DNA of 64,000 nucleotides from Polynucleobacter sp. VK25 (GTDB taxonomy: Bacteria; Pseudomonadota; Gammaproteobacteria; Burkholderiales; Burkholderiaceae), in assembly GCF_018687355.1 (NCBI RefSeq), contig NZ_CP061288.1, positions 568,144 to 632,143 on the forward strand. The letters run 5' to 3'. Under the pieces are notes generated by a model. That model ran no database searches. It worked only from the letters and a program-made list of their open reading frames with translations, and was not told where the DNA came from. A program made the translations under genes and the position numbers. Positions 34,393-43,760 of this stretch are shown in pieces. How positions within the stretch are numbered: position 1 is the first letter of the stretch; every line of letters begins with the position of its first letter.

Positions 34393-36292
34393 AGCTAAAG
34401 TTCATTTTTATTCGAGTGAGCCACTCGTAGCCTTATTGGGTAATCCCAATTGCGGTAAAACGGCTTTATTCAATTTACTGACTGGTAGTCGACAAAAGGT
34501 TGCCAACTATTCTGGTGTAACGGTTGAGCGTAAAGAAGGGCGCTTATTGCTCGAGTCCGGTAAAAATATTCGCATTCTGGATTTGCCGGGTGCATACAGT
34601 CTTTATCCAAGATCTTTGGACGAAAAAGTAACCTGCAATGTATTGCTTGGTAGAGCCGAAGGCGAGAAGCGTCCTGACTTAGTTGTCTGCGTATTGAGCG
34701 CAATGAACTTGCGTCGTAACTTGCGTTTGGTGTTGGCTGCAAAGCGCTTGGGCTTGCCTTGCGTAGTGGTGCTCAATATGCTCGATATCGCTAAGCGCCA
34801 AGGTTTGCAGATAGATACTGCTGCACTCTCTAATGAATTGGGGCTTCCAGTTCTCACCAGCATTGGCATTCAGTCTGATGGTGCCGATAAAATCAAACAG
34901 TTTTTGTCGAATCTAGACTGGCGCAATCTCGATGGATTACGCACTGGAACAAGTGACGCCACTCTAGAAAATGTTGCTTCTCATATTGCGCATACAGAGA
35001 CCGATAACATTCAAGTCCAAAGAATTCTGCAAAACCTTAAGTTGGATCAAATTATCCCTGATCAGTTGAGTGATCGATTGGATGCAGTATTGCTACATCC
35101 AGTCTTCGGCCCCATTATTTTGGTGGCTTTACTCTTTTGCATCTTCCAGGCAGTTTTCAGTTGGGCTACCGTACCCATGGATCTTATTAAAACGGCGGTT
35201 GAGTATTTGGGAGTACAGATTGTTGAAATCTTGCCGAATGGTTGGTTGCGAAGTTTAGTGATCAATGGAATTTTGGCAGGCTTAGGTGGGGTGGTGATTT
35301 TCCTGCCGCAAATTTTGATTTTGTTTTTCTTTATTTTGTTGCTCGAAGAATCTGGCTACCTTCCAAGAGCCGCCTATCTCCTCGACAGGGTAATGGGCTC
35401 GGTAGGACTCTCTGGCAGATCCTTTATCCCGCTGCTTTCTAGCTTTGCTTGCGCCATTCCGGGAATCATGGCCACTAGAAGCATTTCTAACGCGCGTGAT
35501 CGCATGGTGACAATTCTGATTGCACCGATGATGACTTGCTCAGCACGTTTACCTGTTTATGCCTTGTTAATCTCTGCATTTATTCCTGAGCAAAAGCTCT
35601 GGGCTGGTATCGATCTACAGGGCTTAGTGTTGTTCTTGCTTTACCTTGCAGGAATATTGGGTGCGATGGCCGTAGCCTGGATTCTAAAGCGCTTCACTAG
35701 TGAGCAATTTAAGATGAATGCACTCATGATGGAGTTACCAAGCTATCACATGCCACGCATCGGCAATTTAGCGATTAGCTTATGGCAACGTGCAGAGATA
35801 TTCTTACGTCGTGTTGGCGGAATTATTTTGCTCATGACTATTGGTTTATGGGCGCTCTCTAGCTTTCCATTTCCGCCTGAAGGTGCAACAGGTTCGCCTA
35901 TTCAATACAGTTTTGCCGGCATGATCGGGCAGGCCTTAGCCCATGTATTCTCGCCAATTGGCTTTAATTGGCAAATCAGCATTGCTTTAGTGCCTGGTAT
36001 GGCTGCTCGTGAGGTTGTTGTGAGCTCCCTAGCAACGGTGTATGCGCTTTCTAGTTCAAGTGTGGACGCAACAGAGGCATTGATCCCTTTGATTTCTAGT
36101 GGCTGGTCTTTAGCCACTGCATTGTCTTTGCTGGCCTGGTTTGTATTTGCACCGCAGTGCTTATCTACCATCGCAGCGGTTAAACGTGAGACTGGTGGAT
36201 GGAAGATCCCCGTCATTATGCTCAGCTACTTATTTGGCTTGGCTTACCTCGCTGCATTTATTACTTACCGAATAGCTCTTTTATTTAGTTGA
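34385..36292 (+). CDS. feoB: Ferrous iron transporter B
   Basis: A 635-residue Fe2+ transporter with an N-terminal G domain: G1 GNPNCGKTALFN (residues 19-30), G3 DLPGAYSL, G4 NMLD. Two Gate-type membrane halves follow from residue about 225 (LEESGYLPRAAYLLDR, GRSFIPLLSSFACAIPG, AREVVVSSLATVYA). ATG at 34385 is used; a TTG five codons earlier is in frame but less likely. It is shorter than E. coli FeoB by a reduced linker. FeoC is absent. A terminator follows. Confidence 0.95.
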   Translation: MSEAKVHFYSSEPLVALLGNPNCGKTALFNLLTGSRQKVANYSGVTVERKEGRLLLESGKNIRILDLPGAYSLYPRSLDEKVTCNVLLGRAEGEKRPDLVVCVLSAMNLRRNLRLVLAAKRLGLPCVVVLNMLDIAKRQGLQIDTAALSNELGLPVLTSIGIQSDGADKIKQFLSNLDWRNLDGLRTGTSDATLENVASHIAHTETDNIQVQRILQNLKLDQIIPDQLSDRLDAVLLHPVFGPIILVALLFCIFQAVFSWATVPMDLIKTAVEYLGVQIVEILPNGWLRSLVINGILAGLGGVVIFLPQILILFFFILLLEESGYLPRAAYLLDRVMGSVGLSGRSFIPLLSSFACAIPGIMATRSISNARDRMVTILIAPMMTCSARLPVYALLISAFIPEQKLWAGIDLQGLVLFLLYLAGILGAMAVAWILKRFTSEQFKMNALMMELPSYHMPRIGNLAISLWQRAEIFLRRVGGIILLMTIGLWALSSFPFPPEGATGSPIQYSFAGMIGQALAHVFSPIGFNWQISIALVPGMAAREVVVSSLATVYALSSSSVDATEALIPLISSGWSLATALSLLAWFVFAPQCLSTIAAVKRETGGWKIPVIMLSYLFGLAYLAAFITYRIALLFS

Positions 36293-36317
36293 TAGCAAGA
36301 CAAGTGCAGTACCAATA

Positions 36318-36345
36318 AATAAAGCCACCCGAGGGTGGCTTTATT
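36318..36345. terminator. Bidirectional rho-independent terminator
   Basis: AATAAAGCCACCC-GA-GGGTGGCTTTATT, a 13-base perfect inverted repeat between convergent feoB and the FAH gene, with a T-rich stretch downstream on the plus strand. Confidence 0.85.
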
Positions 36346-36369
36346 CTTTCTGAAAACTCTTAGTGAATA

Positions 36370-37257
36370 TTATTCAGTAATAAACGTATTCTCAAGTTTG
36401 CCAATGCCACCCATCTCAACAACGACAACATCACCGTTGACCAAGTACTTCGGAGGCTTAAAGCCAATACCAACGCCCACGGGCGTACCAGTAGCAATCA
36501 GATCGCCCGGATAGAGTGTGATGCCCGCAGAAACGGTTGCAATCATATTCGGGATGTCAAAGATGAGATCTTTAGTGTTGGAGTTTTGACGTAATTCCCC
36601 ATTGACCCAGCACTTTACAGAGATATCTTCGGCATCCACTTCATCTGCTGTAACTACCAATGGACCCATGGGGCAGAAGGTGTCAAAACTTTTACCTAAA
36701 AACCATTGCTTGTGTCTTTGTTGCCAATCGCGTGCGGTCACATCATTGATCGCTGTAAAGCCCCAGACATGCTTCATGGCATCTGCTTCGCTAATCCCTT
36801 TGCCACCTTTGCCAATGACGATGGTTAGTTCTGCTTCGTAATCGATGCAGGTTGACACTGCAGTTGGAATGATGACGTTAGTATTTGGACCGGTTACAGA
36901 CTCAGGGGGCTTTGTGAAGAAGATTGCGTGGCTTGGAATATCTTCACCAGGTTTTGCGCTACCGTCAAATCCGCTATTGGAAAATTCTTTAGCATGCTCA
37001 TGGTAATTTTTACCCACGCAGAAAATATTGCGGCGTGGTCTAGGTACCGGAGCAAGGAGGCGAATATCACCAAAAGCATGGGTAGAGGTAGGCTTCGGTA
37101 ATTTCCCGGCTAGGTCAGCCTTGAGAATGGCAACAATGCCTTCTTCGCTTACATCAACACCTAAATCAAGCTCCTGAACTGTCTTGCCATCGGCAGAAAC
37201 AATGCCTACGCGAGTTTTGGTGGGTTCTTTGGCTAAAACAAATGCTGCATATTTCAT
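36370..37257 (-). CDS. Fumarylacetoacetate hydrolase (FAH) family protein
   Basis: A 295-residue cytosolic FAH-fold enzyme. NIFCVGKNYHEHAKEF, IDYEAELTIVIGKGGKGISE (metal-binding Glu), NDVTARDWQQRHKQWFLGKS (Asp and general region) and TGTPVGVGIG are characteristic. It probably acts on a fumarylpyruvate-, acylpyruvate- or 2-oxo-acid-type substrate. It is divergent from a Bug receptor and exported aldolase pair, suggesting a shared pathway, but this is inference. It differs from the Tat-exported FAH at 17183 in lacking a signal. Confidence 0.87.
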   Translation of the reverse strand: MKYAAFVLAKEPTKTRVGIVSADGKTVQELDLGVDVSEEGIVAILKADLAGKLPKPTSTHAFGDIRLLAPVPRPRRNIFCVGKNYHEHAKEFSNSGFDGSAKPGEDIPSHAIFFTKPPESVTGPNTNVIIPTAVSTCIDYEAELTIVIGKGGKGISEADAMKHVWGFTAINDVTARDWQQRHKQWFLGKSFDTFCPMGPLVVTADEVDAEDISVKCWVNGELRQNSNTKDLIFDIPNMIATVSAGITLYPGDLIATGTPVGVGIGFKPPKYLVNGDVVVVEMGGIGKLENTFITE

Positions 37258-37370
37258 GATTACTATCTCCAGGTGGGGTTTTGTCTACGAAAGCCCCTGT
37301 TTATTGTGATGAATCTTGTAGTAGGATAAAGACCATAAATAATAACTAAATTACGTATTAGAGACAAAAT

Positions 37371-38357
37371 ATGAGACAAAAATATCTAGCCATTCCTGCT
37401 TTAGCCCTCCTATGGGCGTGTTTGACCCTTCCGAGCGCCTTTGCGCAAGCACCTGAATCTTGGCCTACAAAACCCATTACCATGGTTGTGCCGTTTCCAC
37501 CAGGTGGGGTAGCCGATATTGTGGGAAGGCCGGTAGCAGAAGCGCTTTCTCGAAGCTTGGGTCAGTCAGTAATCGTAGAAAATAAAGCGGGTGCTGGTGG
37601 CGGTATTGGTATGGCTGCGGTTGCTAGAGCCAAACCCGATGGCTATACCATTTTGATGGCTTTGTCATCGATCTCAATCATCCCAGAGGCGGATAAAGTA
37701 GTCGGTAGAGAGCAATCATTTCAACTGAATCAATTAAAACCGATTGCGCGTTTTACCGCAGACCCAACTGTTTTGGTGGTGAGGGCAGATAGCCCTTGGA
37801 AAGATTACAAATCTTTTGTTGCGGCAATGCGAGCCAATCCTGGTAAATATAACTTTGGCTCATCTGGCAACTATGGAACGATGCATGTGCCAATGGAGAT
37901 GCTGAAGTCTTCTGAGAAATTCTATATGGTGCACATCCCTTACACGGGTGCAGGTCCAGCGATTGTGGGCTTATTGGGTGGACAGGTTGATGCTATTGCC
38001 ACGGGACCTTCTTCTATCGTGCAGCAAATCAAAGCCGGCAAGGTTCGTGCCTTGGCGCACTGGGGCGACGGTAGATTAGCCAGCATGCCTGAAGTGCCTA
38101 GCTTCAAGGAGATGGGTGTGAAGATCGAGTTCTCTCAATGGGCTGGATTATTTGTGCCAAGCGCAACACCTGACTACATTACCAATAAATTACGTGAAGC
38201 CGCAAAACAAGCGGCCAGTGATGAGCGTGTGCGTGCTGTGATTAATGGTGCTGGAAGTCCAATTCAATATATGGATGCTCCCGAATTCAAAACCTACTGG
38301 GATAAGGAATCTGCTCAGATGGGTGAGGTTGTTAAAAAGATCGGTAAGGTGGAGTAA
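37371..38357 (+). CDS. Bug/TctC-family periplasmic substrate-binding protein
   Basis: A 328-residue receptor. The signal peptide ends SAFAQ. PITMVVPFPPGGVADIVGRP, the VENKAGAGGGIGM loop, KPDGYTILMA and FGSSGNYGTMH are family motifs. Its stop overlaps the next gene's start by one base (TAATGA), so the receptor and an exported aldolase-fold protein are made together. Ligand unknown, likely a small carboxylate or aldol-type hydroxy-acid. Confidence 0.88.
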   Translation: MRQKYLAIPALALLWACLTLPSAFAQAPESWPTKPITMVVPFPPGGVADIVGRPVAEALSRSLGQSVIVENKAGAGGGIGMAAVARAKPDGYTILMALSSISIIPEADKVVGREQSFQLNQLKPIARFTADPTVLVVRADSPWKDYKSFVAAMRANPGKYNFGSSGNYGTMHVPMEMLKSSEKFYMVHIPYTGAGPAIVGLLGGQVDAIATGPSSIVQQIKAGKVRALAHWGDGRLASMPEVPSFKEMGVKIEFSQWAGLFVPSATPDYITNKLREAAKQAASDERVRAVINGAGSPIQYMDAPEFKTYWDKESAQMGEVVKKIGKVE

Positions 38358-39157
38358 TGAAGAAACGAATTCTGTCCCTTTTTATTTTTTCCCTCTGTGC
38401 TCAGGTTAATGCTGCCACCGTCCAAGAGCAGATGGACCAAAACCCCGCAGTGAAAACTGCGGTTGAAGAGTTGGTTTTAGCGAATCATATTTTGTATGAC
38501 CAAAATGCAGTCGATGGTTATGGTCATATTAGTGTTCGCAACCCGATTAATCCCAATACATTCTTTCTGGCGAGAAGTGTTGCGCCATCCGTGGTCAAAG
38601 TTGAAGACATCATGGAATTTGACATGAATGGTAAAGCTTTAAACGGTGATACTCGTGTGGCTTATGGTGAGCGCTTTATTCATAGCGGTGTATTAAAAAA
38701 TCGTCCCGATATCAACTCGGTAATACATGGCCATGCCTCTCCAATTCTTCCTTATGGGTTAACGGGTGTGACGCTTAAGCCCGTTTACCATATGAGTGCA
38801 TTCTTGGGCGATGGCGCTCCTATATTTGAGATTCGTAATTTTGCTAAACCTAATCCAGATACCGATATGTTTGTTAGCAATGTAGATTTAGGTGATGCCT
38901 TGTCAAAAACCATGGGCTTGCAGTACTTTGTGTTGATGCGGGGTCATGGATATGCTGCAGGAGCAGACTCTATTAAGAAGGCTGTATTTAGAACGGTTTA
39001 TGCAATTCAGAATGCCAGCATTCAGGCTGAGGCAATGAAGATGGGGCAGGTGCAATATCTCACTCCAGGTGAAGCAGTCACTGCACAAGAGACAATTGAA
39101 AAGACTATTGGACGCCCATGGCAACTCTGGAGCGAGCGAGTTAAAAAATCTCAGTAG
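38357..39157 (+). CDS. Exported class II aldolase/adducin family protein
   Basis: A 266-residue protein with an N-terminal signal peptide (KKRILSLFIFSLCAQVNA, cleaved about residue 19). The class II aldolase/adducin fold follows: DGYGHISVRNP, GERFIHSGVLKNRPD, the metal ligands in VIHGHASPILPYG (two His), and RGHGYAAGA (third His). Aldolases of this family are normally cytosolic, so the signal is notable. It is translationally coupled to the Bug gene. The reaction could be aldol cleavage or decarboxylation in the periplasm; unproven. Confidence 0.8.
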   Translation: MKKRILSLFIFSLCAQVNAATVQEQMDQNPAVKTAVEELVLANHILYDQNAVDGYGHISVRNPINPNTFFLARSVAPSVVKVEDIMEFDMNGKALNGDTRVAYGERFIHSGVLKNRPDINSVIHGHASPILPYGLTGVTLKPVYHMSAFLGDGAPIFEIRNFAKPNPDTDMFVSNVDLGDALSKTMGLQYFVLMRGHGYAAGADSIKKAVFRTVYAIQNASIQAEAMKMGQVQYLTPGEAVTAQETIEKTIGRPWQLWSERVKKSQ

Positions 39158-39219
39158 TACTTCGCGCTCTAAATTTTTTGGAGCCCAATATAAATTCCTT
39201 TTATTTAGGATGTATTCGC

Positions 39220-39603
39220 ATGAATTTGAAAATGAAATACTTGACTCTGGTAGCCCTTACTTTTTCTGGCTTGACTTTTGCTCAATCCGGCGAGAATACC
39301 TACAAGCAAGTCTGCTCCAATTGTCATGGCACAGGCGTTCTCAATGCTCCTAAGTTTGGCGATAAGGCCAAGTGGAAGTCATTGATTGCTGAGGGTCAGG
39401 TGGAATTGACTGGGCATGCCTATTTTGGCGTACGTGCAATGCCGCCAAAAGGGGGTAGCCCCAATTTGAGTATTGAGGGATTTGCTGATGCCTTGGTTTA
39501 TATGGTGAATAACTCGGGTGGCAACTGGAAATCTCCTGATGCCAAAACTCTGGCAGCTATCAATAAAGAAGTTGAGGCACGCAAAGCAGGCTTGAAAAAA
39601 TAA
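39220..39603 (+). CDS. Periplasmic cytochrome c5-type protein
   Basis: A 127-residue mono-haem cytochrome c. The signal peptide ends GLTFAQ, the haem site is CSNCHG (residues about 31-36), and the axial Met lies in GVRAMPPKGGSP, as in the cytochrome c5 family. TTTAGGA lies nine bases before the ATG. It lies 62 bases downstream of the exported aldolase and may accept electrons from a periplasmic enzyme. Confidence 0.85.
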   Translation: MNLKMKYLTLVALTFSGLTFAQSGENTYKQVCSNCHGTGVLNAPKFGDKAKWKSLIAEGQVELTGHAYFGVRAMPPKGGSPNLSIEGFADALVYMVNNSGGNWKSPDAKTLAAINKEVEARKAGLKK

Positions 39604-39628
39604 CTACCTTGAAGAGGTAAGGTTAGTG

Positions 39629-39656
39629 CCAACGCTCGTAACAGGTAGAGCGTTGG
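39629..39656. terminator. Hairpin between convergent genes
   Basis: CCAACGCTC/GAGCGTTGG, a nine-base perfect stem with a ten-base loop, between the convergent cytochrome c and Bug genes. No T-run follows on either strand, so it may protect 3' ends or assist Rho-dependent termination. Confidence 0.4.
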
Positions 39657-39664
39657 TGACTATA

Positions 39665-40666
39665 TCAATCTGGTTTGATATTGGAGTCTTTAATGACTTT
39701 GCTCCACATATTCATTTCGCGTGAAATTCGCTTGCTAGAGTCTGCGGGTGAAAGATAGTTCACATAAACGCCAGCAGCCAACATGCGCTCTTGAACTTCG
39801 GGACGTTGCAAGATGATCTTGATGTCTGTACTGAGTTTATCGATGATGGGTTTAGGTGTTCCTGCTGGAGCCAAAATACCAAACATACTCACTACGTCAA
39901 AGTTAGGTAACCCAGTGGCTTCTGTCACTGTTGGTACATCAGGCAACTGGCTAATACGTTTTGCAGTTGTTACTGCAAGAGGTCTGAGCTGACCAGCTTG
40001 AATAAATTGTAGGGCTGCAGGGACTGTTTCAGACATGGTGAGCACCTGTCCGCCTACTAGGTCAGTCATGGCAGGCCCACTTCCTTTGTAGGGTACATGC
40101 AATAAATCTAAGCCAAGTTGATAGCGAAACATTTCCATTGCGAGACGCTGCGGAGCGCCAGCACCAGAAGAGGCAAATGTGAGTTTGCCTGGATTTGCCT
40201 TTGCATAAGCAATGAACTCTTTCATATTCTTTACTGGAACTGAAGGATTCACAACAAAAACTAGTGGCACAACTCCCACTACGTCTACTGGGGTGAAATC
40301 TTTCTCCAGGTTGTATTTGATCTTGTCTTTATCGAGGTTCGCGTTAATGGCGTGTGATGTCAGAGCCCCCATGAGCAAGGTATAGCCATCCGCAGGTGAT
40401 TTGGCAACCATATCAGCGCCAATATTGCCGCTATCGCCTCCACGGTTGTCTGGAACCACTTGTTGATTGAGTGATTTGGAAAGCTCTTGCGCCATGATGC
40501 GTCCAATCACATCGGTAGCTCCACCCGGCGGATAGGGGATCACCAATTTAATAGGCTTATCCGGATAGTTTTTGATTGCAGCGCTATTGGTTTGTGCATG
40601 TAGAGGCGCACCAATCAAGCTAGTACAAAGAAGCAGGCCGAGGCCCTTAATTATTTGTTGTCTCAT
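39665..40666 (-). CDS. Bug/TctC-family periplasmic substrate-binding protein
   Basis: A 333-residue receptor. The signal peptide ends at APLHAQ. YPDKPIKLVIPYPPGGATDV, PDNRGGDSGNIGADM, SPADGYTLLMGA and SSGAGAPQRLAMEM are family motifs. Convergent with the cytochrome c gene and separate from the other Bug genes. No membrane TctA/TctB genes adjacent; ligand unknown. Confidence 0.88.
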   Translation of the reverse strand: MRQQIIKGLGLLLCTSLIGAPLHAQTNSAAIKNYPDKPIKLVIPYPPGGATDVIGRIMAQELSKSLNQQVVPDNRGGDSGNIGADMVAKSPADGYTLLMGALTSHAINANLDKDKIKYNLEKDFTPVDVVGVVPLVFVVNPSVPVKNMKEFIAYAKANPGKLTFASSGAGAPQRLAMEMFRYQLGLDLLHVPYKGSGPAMTDLVGGQVLTMSETVPAALQFIQAGQLRPLAVTTAKRISQLPDVPTVTEATGLPNFDVVSMFGILAPAGTPKPIIDKLSTDIKIILQRPEVQERMLAAGVYVNYLSPADSSKRISREMNMWSKVIKDSNIKPD

Positions 40667-40772
40667 TTTGAATTTTTAATAGTGGGTTGAATTGCGATTT
40701 TCTATTATCTACAGTATAAAAATTCATGCGCTGCGTCAATGATTTGCTCAATTCCCTAACTACAATAGATAA

Positions 40773-41054
40773 ATGACCCTAGAGCCCCACCAAATCGAGA
40801 TTATTGGTTATTGCGCTGCATCCTTAACCACAATTGCGTTTTTGCCCCAAGCCATTCAGTCTTGGCGTACCAGGGATCTTTCGGGGATTTCATTGGGAAT
40901 GTATTCCCTGTTTACGGCTGGTGTAGGTTTATGGCTTGTTTATGGCCTCATTATTGAAAAGTGGCCCCTGATACTGGCAAATGCCATGACCTTCGCCTTG
41001 GCACTGAGCATCTTGTTACTGAAATTGCGTCATACTTCTAAACATCAGAAATAA
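40773..41054 (+). CDS. SemiSWEET-type PQ-loop transporter
   Basis: A 93-residue three-helix protein. The PQ motif lies in TTIAFLPQAIQSWRTRDLSG (residues about 19-38), and the second helix begins ISLGMYSLFTAGVGLWLVYG. SemiSWEETs dimerise to move sugars or related small solutes across the inner membrane. The next gene, an FAH hydrolase, begins 35 bases later and may share the transcript. Confidence 0.85.
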   Translation: MTLEPHQIEIIGYCAASLTTIAFLPQAIQSWRTRDLSGISLGMYSLFTAGVGLWLVYGLIIEKWPLILANAMTFALALSILLLKLRHTSKHQK

Positions 41055-41089
41055 AATACTTATTCATCTAAATTCTTCGAAAGGTTTTT

Positions 41090-41782
41090 ATGTCTTCAGC
41101 ATTTGTGATTGATCCACCAGCAGTGATCTCATTGCCCGTAACAGGTGATTCTCGCCGCTTTGCAGTGAATCGTATTTATTGCGTTGGACGTAACTATGCA
41201 GATCATGCGCGCGAGATGGGTCACGATCCAGATCGTGAGCCGCCTTTCTTTTTTATGAAGCCTGCGAATTCAATTGTGACTGATGGTAAAGATATGGCAT
41301 ATCCAAACTTATCAAGCGATGTACATCATGAGATTGAAATGGTGGTTGCGATTGGTAAGGGCGGTGCAAATATTTCTGCTGATAAAGCTTTGGACCATGT
41401 TTATGGCTATGGAGTCGGTTTGGATATGACCAGGCGTGACCTGCAGGGTGAGGCAAAAAAGATGGGGCGTCCTTGGGATACTGGTAAAGCATTTGATCAG
41501 TCAGCCCCTTGTGGTGAGATCACCCCAGCATCTCAATGCGGTCATCCTGCTAAGGGTGCTGTGAAGCTCTTGGTGAACGGGGAGGTTCGTCAAGAAGGCG
41601 ATCTCAATCAACTCATATGGAATGTCCCGGACACCATCGCGTATCTCTCCACCTTGTTTACTTTGGAGCCAGGCGACCTTATTTTCTCAGGCACTCCAGC
41701 AGGAGTTGGTCCAGTGAAAAAGGGTGATGTGCTTGAAGGTAGTGTTGCTGGCTTAACAAGCTTAAAGACAAAAATTCTATAA
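41090..41782 (+). CDS. FAH family hydrolase, fumarylpyruvate hydrolase-like
   Basis: A 230-residue short FAH-fold enzyme. RIYCVGRNYADHAREMG, the metal-binding HHEIEMVVAIGKGG and GYGVGLDMTRRDLQGEAKK, and FSGTPAGVGPVKKGD place it with the acylpyruvase/fumarylpyruvate hydrolase (YcgM/NagK-like) subgroup. It cleaves 2,4-dioxo-acids, as in gentisate breakdown. No maleylpyruvate isomerase or ring dioxygenase is adjacent, so the substrate is not fixed. Confidence 0.87.
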   Translation: MSSAFVIDPPAVISLPVTGDSRRFAVNRIYCVGRNYADHAREMGHDPDREPPFFFMKPANSIVTDGKDMAYPNLSSDVHHEIEMVVAIGKGGANISADKALDHVYGYGVGLDMTRRDLQGEAKKMGRPWDTGKAFDQSAPCGEITPASQCGHPAKGAVKLLVNGEVRQEGDLNQLIWNVPDTIAYLSTLFTLEPGDLIFSGTPAGVGPVKKGDVLEGSVAGLTSLKTKIL

Positions 41783-41803
41783 ATATAGATAGGGGTTAGG
41801 GTG

Positions 41804-42853
41804 ATGAATAGTTTTCTCAGGAAAATTTTGCTAGCTTTTGCGGCTATTGCCATTCCAGTGTTTTTGGTTTCCTGTGCCACTCCTGAGCAGGTATCTTCTA
41901 CTCCTTCGGTCAGTCTTTATGCAAATGCTGCTCCATTGGATTTACGTTTAAGCAAATGGCCTTATCCCTATCCTTTAAAAGAATTTAAGACTTCCTTACA
42001 AGGTCAGCCAGCTAGCATGATGTATATGGATGTAGCTGCGCTGGGTAAGCCAAAGGGTGTAGTGCTCTTGTTTCATGGGAAGAACTTCTCTAGTGATTAT
42101 TGGGCGCCAACTATTGCGGGACTCTCTAAGGCTGGCTATCGTGTCATAGCACCCGATCAGATTGGCTTTGGAAAATCTTCTAAGCCGGATGTGGAATATC
42201 ACTTTGATGATTTGGCCGCGAATACTCAGGCTTTGTTGAAGTCCCTCAATATTCAGCGAGTTTCGGTGATTGCGAACTCGATGGGTGGCATGGTGGGCAT
42301 TCGTTATGCACGCTTATATCCACAGACTGTGCAAAAGCTGGTGCTCGAAAACCCACTAGGTCTTGAGGATTACAGTAAAGATATACCGCCCCAGAAAAAT
42401 GAAGACTTACTAAAACTGGAGATGGCCCAAACAGAAACGAGTTACCGACGTTTTCTGCAGACTTACTTTCCTAACTGGCAGCCTAGCTATGAAAAGTTTG
42501 TAGAAGTCTATGTACGAGTTCAAAAAGGGCCAGATTATCCAGCCTACGCCAAGACCTCAGTATTGACGTATCAAATGATTGCTGAAAAACCAGTGGTGAA
42601 TGATTTGCCACAACTCAAGATGCCAGTCTTATTGGTGATTGGGCAAAAAGATCGCACCGTATTCGGCAAGCGCTTTGCGCCACCAGAAGCAGTGAAGTCT
42701 TTGGGGAATTTTCCAGAGTTAGGCAAGAAGGCGCAAGCAGCTATACCGAATGCGAAATTGGTGCCCATTGAAAATGTGGGTCATGTACCCCACGTCGAAG
42801 TACCAGATCAATTTGTGAAAACGATAGTGGAGTTTTTAAACTCCAAAGGTTAG
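41804..42853 (+). CDS. Lipoprotein alpha/beta hydrolase
   Basis: A 349-residue protein with an N-terminal signal and lipobox PVFLVSC, so probably a lipid-anchored periplasmic or outer-membrane enzyme. The alpha/beta-hydrolase core has LLFHGKNFSSDYW (oxyanion hole), the nucleophile elbow IANSMGGMV (Ser with Ala where Gly is usual), acid in GQKDRTVFG and His in VGHVPHVE. It might be an esterase or C-C hydrolase. ATG at 41804 is preferred to GTG at 41801. It follows the FAH gene by 21 bases. Confidence 0.82.
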   Translation: MNSFLRKILLAFAAIAIPVFLVSCATPEQVSSTPSVSLYANAAPLDLRLSKWPYPYPLKEFKTSLQGQPASMMYMDVAALGKPKGVVLLFHGKNFSSDYWAPTIAGLSKAGYRVIAPDQIGFGKSSKPDVEYHFDDLAANTQALLKSLNIQRVSVIANSMGGMVGIRYARLYPQTVQKLVLENPLGLEDYSKDIPPQKNEDLLKLEMAQTETSYRRFLQTYFPNWQPSYEKFVEVYVRVQKGPDYPAYAKTSVLTYQMIAEKPVVNDLPQLKMPVLLVIGQKDRTVFGKRFAPPEAVKSLGNFPELGKKAQAAIPNAKLVPIENVGHVPHVEVPDQFVKTIVEFLNSKG

Positions 42854-42893
42854 GGTTATAGCTACAGCTACAGCCATAGCAATCGCAACAGCC

Positions 42894-43673
42894 TTATTCG
42901 CCAACCCATCGGGGTGGACGACCCTCTAAGAAGGCGTTCACACCCTCTCTAAAGTCATTGCTGTTATAGGTTTCCCGCATCAGATCGGTGCAGTCGGGGA
43001 GATTGCTTTGGAGTATTCGCGCCAAGACAAGTTTGCTGGCTTTTTGTGTGGTAGGTGCCAGTGCCGCCAGCTTCTCTGCAAGCATATTGACGGTCACATC
43101 AATATCTACTGCTTCAGCAGTTTGATACAAGAAACCAGATCCCAATAATTCTGGCGCCTTAATCAGATCTGCTGTCAGCAACATCTTTTTGACTGTTGGT
43201 ATCCCAAGGTGGGCTGCCAGCCAAGAAAGATTGCTTGGTGATAAACAGTTTCCTAAAGTTCTCGCTACCGGTATGCCGAAACGGGCATCCTTTGTTGAGA
43301 TGCGAAAGTCGCAAGCGGTCGCCATTAACAGTCCACTACCTACAGCTAAACCTTTAATCATAGCAATGGTTGGCATGGGTAGTTGTTGGAGTGAGGCAAA
43401 GATATGATCAACGGCTACTTCATAGGCCTCATCTTTTTTGAGATCAACAAACTGTTGGATATCACTCCCGGATACAAATGCCTTATCTCCAGCGCCTCTA
43501 AAAATGACTACTCGAATATCGGGGTTGCTTGCTAGAGAGTCGCAGATCTTTTTGAGATCTTCATACATCGGCCAAGTTAAAGCATTGCGGGCAGCAGGAT
43601 GATTGAAAATGACCCGCGCAATCTTTCCGTCGATGTCTAAATCGATGCAAGGTGGGGTAGGGCTTGTAGTCAT
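42894..43673 (-). CDS. Crotonase-family protein (enoyl-CoA hydratase-like), atypical active site
   Basis: A 259-residue crotonase-fold protein. FRGAGDKAFVSGSDIQQF and IKGLAVGSGLLMATACDFRIS form the oxyanion hole and CoA site. At the positions of the two catalytic Glu of classical enoyl-CoA hydratase (usually PEI and PGAGGTQRL), the sequence reads GIPVARTLGNCLSPSN, so normal hydratase activity is doubtful. It could be an isomerase, decarboxylase or ring-modifying crotonase. Stands alone. Confidence 0.8.
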   Translation of the reverse strand: MTTSPTPPCIDLDIDGKIARVIFNHPAARNALTWPMYEDLKKICDSLASNPDIRVVIFRGAGDKAFVSGSDIQQFVDLKKDEAYEVAVDHIFASLQQLPMPTIAMIKGLAVGSGLLMATACDFRISTKDARFGIPVARTLGNCLSPSNLSWLAAHLGIPTVKKMLLTADLIKAPELLGSGFLYQTAEAVDIDVTVNMLAEKLAALAPTTQKASKLVLARILQSNLPDCTDLMRETYNSNDFREGVNAFLEGRPPRWVGE

Positions 43674-43760
43674 AGACCCATTCTAAACAAAAGACCTTTC
43701 TCCAAGCTCTGTATTTGCAGAAATACCCTACCCAGTAGAGTCCTGCGCTAGAATAATCCT

